This document shows positions 15,764 to 19,195 of a stretch of DNA of 19,195 nt, piece after piece. Source of the DNA: SVTX01 sp045632305 (GTDB lineage Bacteria > Bacillota > Clostridia > Oscillospirales > CAG-272); assembly GCA_045632305.1 (NCBI GenBank), contig JAZQWL010000039.1, forward strand, positions 1 through 19,195. The letters run 5' to 3'. Every line of letters begins with the position of its first letter. The stretch's first letter is position 1. The translations under genes and the position numbers were made by a program. The notes below the pieces were generated by a model, which searched no databases, was not told the DNA's origin, and was given only the letters and a program-made list of their open reading frames with translations.

Positions 15764-15792
15764 ACACAAAAGCCCGCCGCTGTGCGGCGGGC
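15764..15792 (-). terminator. Intrinsic terminator after LRR lipoprotein gene
   Basis: A 9-bp GCCCGCCGC/GCGGCGGGC stem (15772-15780 with 15784-15792) with a 3-base loop starts 10 bases past the LRR gene stop. On the minus strand it runs into TTTTGTGT. Confidence 0.88.
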
Positions 15793-15802
15793 AATATTTT
15801 TA

Positions 15803-17314
15803 TTATCCGTAATAGATCTTATAGCTACCCGCATTAAAATTCCAGTTTGAGCCCTTCTTTACGTAGTTCTCGTTCTTGGAATCCGTCCACTGGGCGCTTG
15901 CGCCCTTGAATCTTACCTTTTCAAGCGCGGTACAGCCCATAAGCGCGCTGTCGCCAAGAGTTCTGAGTGTTTTCGCGAATGTGATCTCCTTAAGTCCCGT
16001 GCAGAAGCTGAACGCCTGCGAGCCGACCGAGAGGACACCGCTCGACATTGTAATATTAGTTATCGTCTTTTTACCGAGGAACGCGCCCTGATGAACGAAT
16101 CTCGCGCCGGGCTGGATGGTTATATTGGTAAACTCATCGTTTACGTGCTTATACGCGATAATATAAGGCGCTTCGGCGTTACCGATATAGCCGACGCCGT
16201 CCTTTTCTGTGAGATTCAGCATATGACAGCTTGCAAACGCCCAGTCGCCAAGCTCCTCAAGGGATGACGGAACAGTTACGTTTTCAAGAGACACGCAATA
16301 CTCGAATGCGTGCGCGCCTACTGTCTTTAACGCCTTAGCATTACCAAGATAAAGATCGCGGAGGGCGGAGCAACCGCAGAATGCGTATTCACCGATAAAT
16401 TCGAGAGCCGCGCCCTCGGGAATATTAACGGTCTCAAGACCGTTGCAGTTATAGAAGGCATGCTCGCCGATCTTCAACGTCGACTGCGAGAGAGTAACGC
16501 TCTTGAGCGCAAAACATTCGTAGAACGCGCCGACGCCGATGCTCTTTACGTTATCAAGATTGATATTTTCAAGCGCCGAGCAGGAGAAGAACACTCTGTC
16601 TGCAAGCTCGGTAAGCGTTGCGGGAATATTTACGGACAAAAGCGACTTATTTGAAGAGAACGCGGAATGTCCCACACTCTTTACACTTGCGGGAAGCGTC
16701 AGCTCAGAGATAGCAGCGCCAGAGAAGGCGGAGATGCCGATGCTCTCGACCTTATCGCCAAAATTCACCGATACAAGAGACGCGCAATTCTTAAACGCGC
16801 CGTCACCGATGCTCTTAACACCCGAGAGATCAAGCGTTGTAATACCTGCGCCCGCGTAAGCGTAATTTGACACTTCTTCGGAGCTAAGAGCAAGCTCTTC
16901 GATCTTATTTCCGCCTTCGTAAAGCTCCGCTCCGCAAGATAAAGGATTTGCATATTCGTTGGCAAAGGTCGCATCCGCAAAGCTGCGGGCATCCTCAAGC
17001 TCGACCTTATTTAAGGAGGCACAGAGCTCAAAGGCGTTAAGTCCAAAGCTCTTCACCGTCGGGGGAACGGAAACAGATTCAATATTAGTTCCTCTGAAAG
17101 CTCCCTCACCTACCGAGACGACCTTCTTGCCTTTATATTCCGCAGGGATCTTTACGTCCGTAGCGTCACGGTCTGCAAGTCCTGTGACCTCAAGTCCTCC
17201 CTTTACGGATCTGTATTCCAACGTACCGTCATTTTTAGTGCAGGATGAGAGCATAGCGGCTATCACGATCACCAAAAATGAGGCCAAAATAATTCTTCTT
17301 ACAATTTTACTCAT
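15803..17314 (-). CDS. BspA-type leucine-rich-repeat lipoprotein
   Basis: Predicted surface lipoprotein of 503 residues. ATG at 17314 has AAAGG 8 bases upstream. The signal is SKIVRRIILASFLVIVIAAM followed by lipobox LSSC with C25. From about residue 55 to 470 it is a run of roughly 23-residue repeats of the LRR_5/BspA class, recognisable by recurring blocks such as VKSIGDGAFKNCASLVSVNF and IGEHAFYNCNGLETVNIPEG (consensus: IG..AF..C..L..V..P). A short non-repeat C-terminal piece rich in N, W, K and Y closes the protein. Such proteins are common in gut and oral bacteria and are usually thought to mediate binding to surfaces or host proteins; no specific ligand can be inferred. It is a single-gene transcript with its own promoter and terminator. 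Confidence 0.93.
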   Translation of the reverse strand: MSKIVRRIILASFLVIVIAAMLSSCTKNDGTLEYRSVKGGLEVTGLADRDATDVKIPAEYKGKKVVSVGEGAFRGTNIESVSVPPTVKSFGLNAFELCASLNKVELEDARSFADATFANEYANPLSCGAELYEGGNKIEELALSSEEVSNYAYAGAGITTLDLSGVKSIGDGAFKNCASLVSVNFGDKVESIGISAFSGAAISELTLPASVKSVGHSAFSSNKSLLSVNIPATLTELADRVFFSCSALENINLDNVKSIGVGAFYECFALKSVTLSQSTLKIGEHAFYNCNGLETVNIPEGAALEFIGEYAFCGCSALRDLYLGNAKALKTVGAHAFEYCVSLENVTVPSSLEELGDWAFASCHMLNLTEKDGVGYIGNAEAPYIIAYKHVNDEFTNITIQPGARFVHQGAFLGKKTITNITMSSGVLSVGSQAFSFCTGLKEITFAKTLRTLGDSALMGCTALEKVRFKGASAQWTDSKNENYVKKGSNWNFNAGSYKIYYG

Positions 17315-17347
17315 ATTTGTTACCTTTATTTTAAAAATTACACATTA

Positions 17348-17376
17348 ATCATAGCACAAAAAGGGCGTTTTGTCAA
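17348..17376 (-). promoter_or_regulatory. SigA-type promoter for the LRR lipoprotein
   Basis: On the minus strand TTGACA (17376-17371) is followed after 17 bases by TATGAT (17353-17348), with TG one base before the -10. The start would be near 17341, about 27 nt before the ATG. Confidence 0.82.
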
Positions 17377-17536
17377 CAAGATAAACACCGACAAAAATCA
17401 AATGTTTGTTCTATACAGTTTTAACGAAAATAAAATTTCCAAAATGCATGTCGTAGTCGCAGAAAAATCGTGAAAATCTACGTTTTACACAAAAATTGCC
17501 ATGTTTTTTGACACTTTTTATACCAAAACTAAAAAT

Positions 17537-17569
17537 GGAGTTTTCCACAGATTTTTTGTGGAAAACTCC
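17537..17569 (-). terminator. Hairpin within the DnaA-box-like cluster, possible holA terminator
   Basis: A perfect 13-bp stem (17537-17549 with 17557-17569, loop of 7) is followed on the minus strand by ATTTTTAG. It lies about 150 bases past the holA stop. It may terminate holA, but its arms are also two inverted DnaA-box-like words, so the symmetry may serve protein binding instead. Confidence 0.5.
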
Positions 17570-17649
17570 TTCTTTTGTGTTGAAAACTCGCCAAATGCCC
17601 ATAAATCAAGGGTTTTGAGTGTTGAAAACCCTGTTGAAAGTGTGGAAAA
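17537..17649. other. DnaA-box-like cluster, candidate replication origin (oriC)
   Basis: The gene-free stretch 17377-17720 is AT-rich. It carries six DnaA-box-like nonamers within 113 bases: TTTTCCACA at 17541-17549, its reverse complement TGTGGAAAA at 17557-17565 and 17641-17649, TGTTGAAAA at 17578-17586 and 17620-17628, and TGTTGAAAG at 17632-17640. The consensus TTATCCACA differs from TTTTCCACA at one position. Clostridial origins often mix TTTTCCACA and TTTTCAACA words, and the rpmH-rnpA-yidD-yidC-khpB-mnmE cluster nearby is the usual origin neighbour. dnaA and dnaN are not in the window. The direct observation is the word cluster; the origin role is inferred. Confidence 0.5.
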
Positions 17650-17720
17650 GTACACCCGTTCGTTTCATTGTCATTTTACACAATAACGTTTTTGAAAATT
17701 TTTATGTCGTATTGATAACG

Positions 17721-18755
17721 TCACATTGAACAAATCAACTTTTCGAGTGCAAGATAACCGTCAGAGCCCGATTTTATCTCGAGATCCGCCTTCTTACAAA
17801 GGGTTAACAATCTGCGCGGATTGCGGACCGAGGACGCAGATTTCGCATGGATCGACACCGTGTACTCGTGTATGCCCAAAACCTTCGCGATCTCGCCAAG
17901 CGTAAGCCCGTCAGAGAGCAGGAGCGACACCGAAACGATATTGTAAACCGTTCTCGAAATCTCGCCCATAACGATAATGGGGTCAAGCTTTTTTCTCTTC
18001 ATATCAAGCAGAATATTCAGCGCCGCATCCTTCTGCATGCCGCATATCGCGTTTGCAAATGCGAACGAATCGTATTCCGTGGAATTCACACCGACCGTCT
18101 TGACGTCATCGACACTTACGGTATTTCTTCCCTGCGAGAGCGCGTAAAATGAGATTTTTCTTATTTCCTCGGAGAGCGTAAACATATCTCTGCCGCAATA
18201 CTGCACCGTGAACGCCGAAACGTTGCCGTCCGCCATCGCTCCGTTATGCTCGTAATGCTTCTGTGCCCACGCGGCAAGGCGTGCGGGAGAATTTTTTTCA
18301 AAGCGCACGGGAGTCGCAACCTCGGACAGCTTGGTCAGGGTGGACGACGGTCTGGGCTTTTTCGAATCCAGCGTACCCTCGTCGAATCTGTCCGCAGAGA
18401 CGGAAATTATAACGGTATTGAAATCGTACTCTTCAAGCGTGGAAAGAGCGGAGACGAGCGCATCAAGCTCCGTGGGCTTCATGGAAATAAAATCAAGCCC
18501 CGTTATCAAAATAAGCTTCCGCTCGGTCATCATGGGAGGAGCTGCGAGAGCATCGATCAGCGCATCGGGAGAAAACGAGAGCGCGTCGAATTTCATTTCG
18601 TTGAACATAGAGAGAGACATATCTCCCACAATGCACTCGCGCGCAAGCTTTATCGCGTGATTTTTCGTATAATCCTCTTCGCCGAAAAACAAATACGCCG
18701 AGGCGGGACAGCTTTTGATCTCACGGCGAAAATCCGCTTCCTTTAGTATGTTCAC
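17721..18755 (-). CDS. holA: DNA polymerase III subunit delta
   Basis: Clamp-loader subunit of 344 residues that opens the sliding clamp during replication. The N-terminal AAA+-like fold starts with YLFFGEEDY, where the family shows YLxxGxE/D, followed by the FNEMKFDALSFSPDALIDAL segment, PPMMTERKLILITG and a beta-strand VIISVSADRFD. There is no functional Walker A, as expected for delta. The middle and C-terminal helical domains are typical (CGRDMFTLSEEIRKISFYA, ILLDMKRKKLDPIIVMGEI, LTLGEIAKVLGIHEYTV). GTG at 18755 is set by GGAGGT 9 bases upstream (18765-18770). It is monocistronic here, with a divergent promoter pair upstream. Confidence 0.93.
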   Translation of the reverse strand: MNILKEADFRREIKSCPASAYLFFGEEDYTKNHAIKLARECIVGDMSLSMFNEMKFDALSFSPDALIDALAAPPMMTERKLILITGLDFISMKPTELDALVSALSTLEEYDFNTVIISVSADRFDEGTLDSKKPRPSSTLTKLSEVATPVRFEKNSPARLAAWAQKHYEHNGAMADGNVSAFTVQYCGRDMFTLSEEIRKISFYALSQGRNTVSVDDVKTVGVNSTEYDSFAFANAICGMQKDAALNILLDMKRKKLDPIIVMGEISRTVYNIVSVSLLLSDGLTLGEIAKVLGIHEYTVSIHAKSASSVRNPRRLLTLCKKADLEIKSGSDGYLALEKLICSM

Positions 18756-18791
18756 GTCGCAATTACCTCCTTTTTTAGAATTTATACATCA

Positions 18792-18820
18792 ATTATAACA
18801 TCTAAAGCGCACCTCGTCAA
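18792..18820 (-). promoter_or_regulatory. SigA-type promoter for holA
   Basis: On the minus strand TTGACG (18820-18815) is followed after 17 bases by TATAAT (18797-18792). The start would be near 18785, 30 bases before the GTG. It diverges from the purine-gene promoter whose -35 begins 26 bases away. Confidence 0.8.
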
Positions 18821-18845
18821 GAGTATTTTTATTTACTATTCTCAC

Positions 18846-18874
18846 TTGACAAAAGGAAAATATTATTATATAAT
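18846..18874 (+). promoter_or_regulatory. SigA-type promoter for the purine-gene leader
   Basis: TTGACA (18846-18851) and TATAAT (18869-18874) are separated by exactly 17 bases. Transcription would start near 18881, about 180 nt before the downstream ATG: a long leader for a single gene. Confidence 0.9.
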
Positions 18875-18880
18875 GATAAC

Positions 18881-18980
18881 AGAGACATAGCCCGCACGGG
18901 CAGTCCTTGGCCAACCGACGAATTTTAGCGGAGCACCGCGTGGAAGGCCTTGGAAATATTTTGTCGGTCGTCTGGGCAGT
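18881..18980 (+). ncRNA. Structured leader RNA, candidate purine-related riboswitch (ZTP-like?)
   Basis: The leader has a GCCC-GCAC-GGGC hairpin (18890-18901). A stem of ACCGAC (18914-18919) with GTCGGT (18963-18968) encloses a GCGG-AGCA-CCGC hairpin (18928-18939). CGTCTGGGCA (18969-18978) follows and is joined directly to a terminator. The CGNCUGGGCA box and a GGAGC element recall the ZTP/ZMP (pfl) riboswitch, which commonly controls purine and one-carbon genes, and the gene downstream is a purine-pathway enzyme. The typical CGUGACUGGCG 5' element is not clearly present and the stem layout differs, so the class assignment is uncertain. GCCC at 18890-18893 could alternatively pair with GGGC at 18974-18977, a possible switch. 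Confidence 0.45.
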
Positions 18981-19022
18981 ATCTACTTTTTTCGCGGTAG
19001 GTCTGTCCTTTTTTTCGTTTTT
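18981..19022 (+). terminator. Leader terminator before the PurO-type gene
   Basis: ATCTAC (18981-18986) pairs with GTAGGT (18997-19002), including one G-U pair, with a weaker extension outward into the TCTGGGCA box. Seven T residues at 19009-19015 and five more at 19018-19022 follow. It lies between the structured leader and the ATG at 19061, the position of a riboswitch expression platform. Confidence 0.6.
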
Positions 19023-19060
19023 ATTAAAAATCAATATAAAAATGCAAAGGAAGAAGAAAA

Positions 19061-19195
19061 ATGAACGTTTACAAGATCAACACACCCGAGGAGCTTATCG
19101 CAGGCAACTCCTACGTAGGCCGCGGAATCGTTATCGGTAAGACACCCGACGCAAAGAAGGCGGTTTTCGCTTACTTCATCATGGGCAGAAGCGAA
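19061..19195 (+). CDS. IMP cyclohydrolase, PurO-type, partial (3' end outside window)
   Basis: The first 45 residues are present; the rest runs off the right edge. ATG at 19061 has AAAGGAAG at 19046-19053. The start MNVYKINTPEELIAGNSYVG followed by RGIVIGKTPDAKKAVFAYFI and MGRSE matches the N-terminus of the bacterial/archaeal PurO-like IMP cyclohydrolase family (PF07826), which closes FAICAR to IMP, the last step of purine synthesis. Many Clostridia carry this stand-alone enzyme in addition to, or in place of part of, PurH. The assignment rests on the N-terminal GRGIVIGK...AYFIMGRSE pattern, so the function is likely but seen from one fifth of the protein or less. The structured leader upstream agrees with purine control. 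Confidence 0.8.
   Translation, partial: MNVYKINTPEELIAGNSYVGRGIVIGKTPDAKKAVFAYFIMGRSE

Noticed and set aside
17411..17602. A 63-codon minus-strand frame in the DnaA-box-like region
   Set aside because: It runs through the hairpin and repeat words; composition (F, K, N, V) follows from the AT-rich repeats, and no start signal is seen.

Overview
The window looks like chromosomal backbone DNA from a low-to-moderate-GC Gram-positive bacterium, most likely an uncultured gut-type member of the Clostridia. The evidence is the Firmicutes-style S12 with the streptomycin-site lysine at position 56, a lipoprotein-type YidC (SpoIIIJ-like), a KhpB/Jag homologue, strong Shine-Dalgarno sites, and near-consensus TTGACA/TATAAT promoters with 17-18 base spacers. 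Almost every gene lies on the minus strand; only the last gene, at the right edge, is on the plus strand.

Layout from right to left, following minus-strand transcription. At 18.79-18.87 kb two promoters diverge. One drives holA (DNA polymerase III delta) to the left. The other drives a structured leader RNA with a terminator, followed by the start of a PurO-type IMP cyclohydrolase, to the right. Between holA and the next gene (17.32-17.72 kb) is a non-coding stretch packed with DnaA-box-like TGTGGAAAA/TGTTGAAAA words, a candidate oriC. Next come a BspA-type leucine-rich-repeat lipoprotein (15.80-17.31 kb) and an accessory unit: a strong promoter, a 30-codon leader ORF, a terminator with a competing antiterminator pairing, and a lipoprotein with 13 copies of a 15-bp EEPTS repeat. 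Downstream of it lies what looks like the 3' tail of a lost gene with its own hairpin.

The classic origin-proximal cluster rpmH-rnpA-yidD-yidC-khpB follows (14.1-10.7 kb). It encodes ribosomal protein L34, the RNase P protein, membrane-insertion factors and an RNA-binding protein. A terminator then precedes mnmE (tRNA U34 modification) and a ymdB-family phosphodiesterase gene, which ends at another terminator. Last come rpoB-rpoC from their own promoter (without rplJ-rplL in front), a strong terminator, and rpsL from its own promoter, running off the left edge.

The household genes are ordinary. The places worth a second look are the leader-peptide/attenuator in front of the EEPTS lipoprotein, the purine-gene leader RNA, the DnaA-box-like cluster, and an unusual bridge-helix sequence in RpoC.
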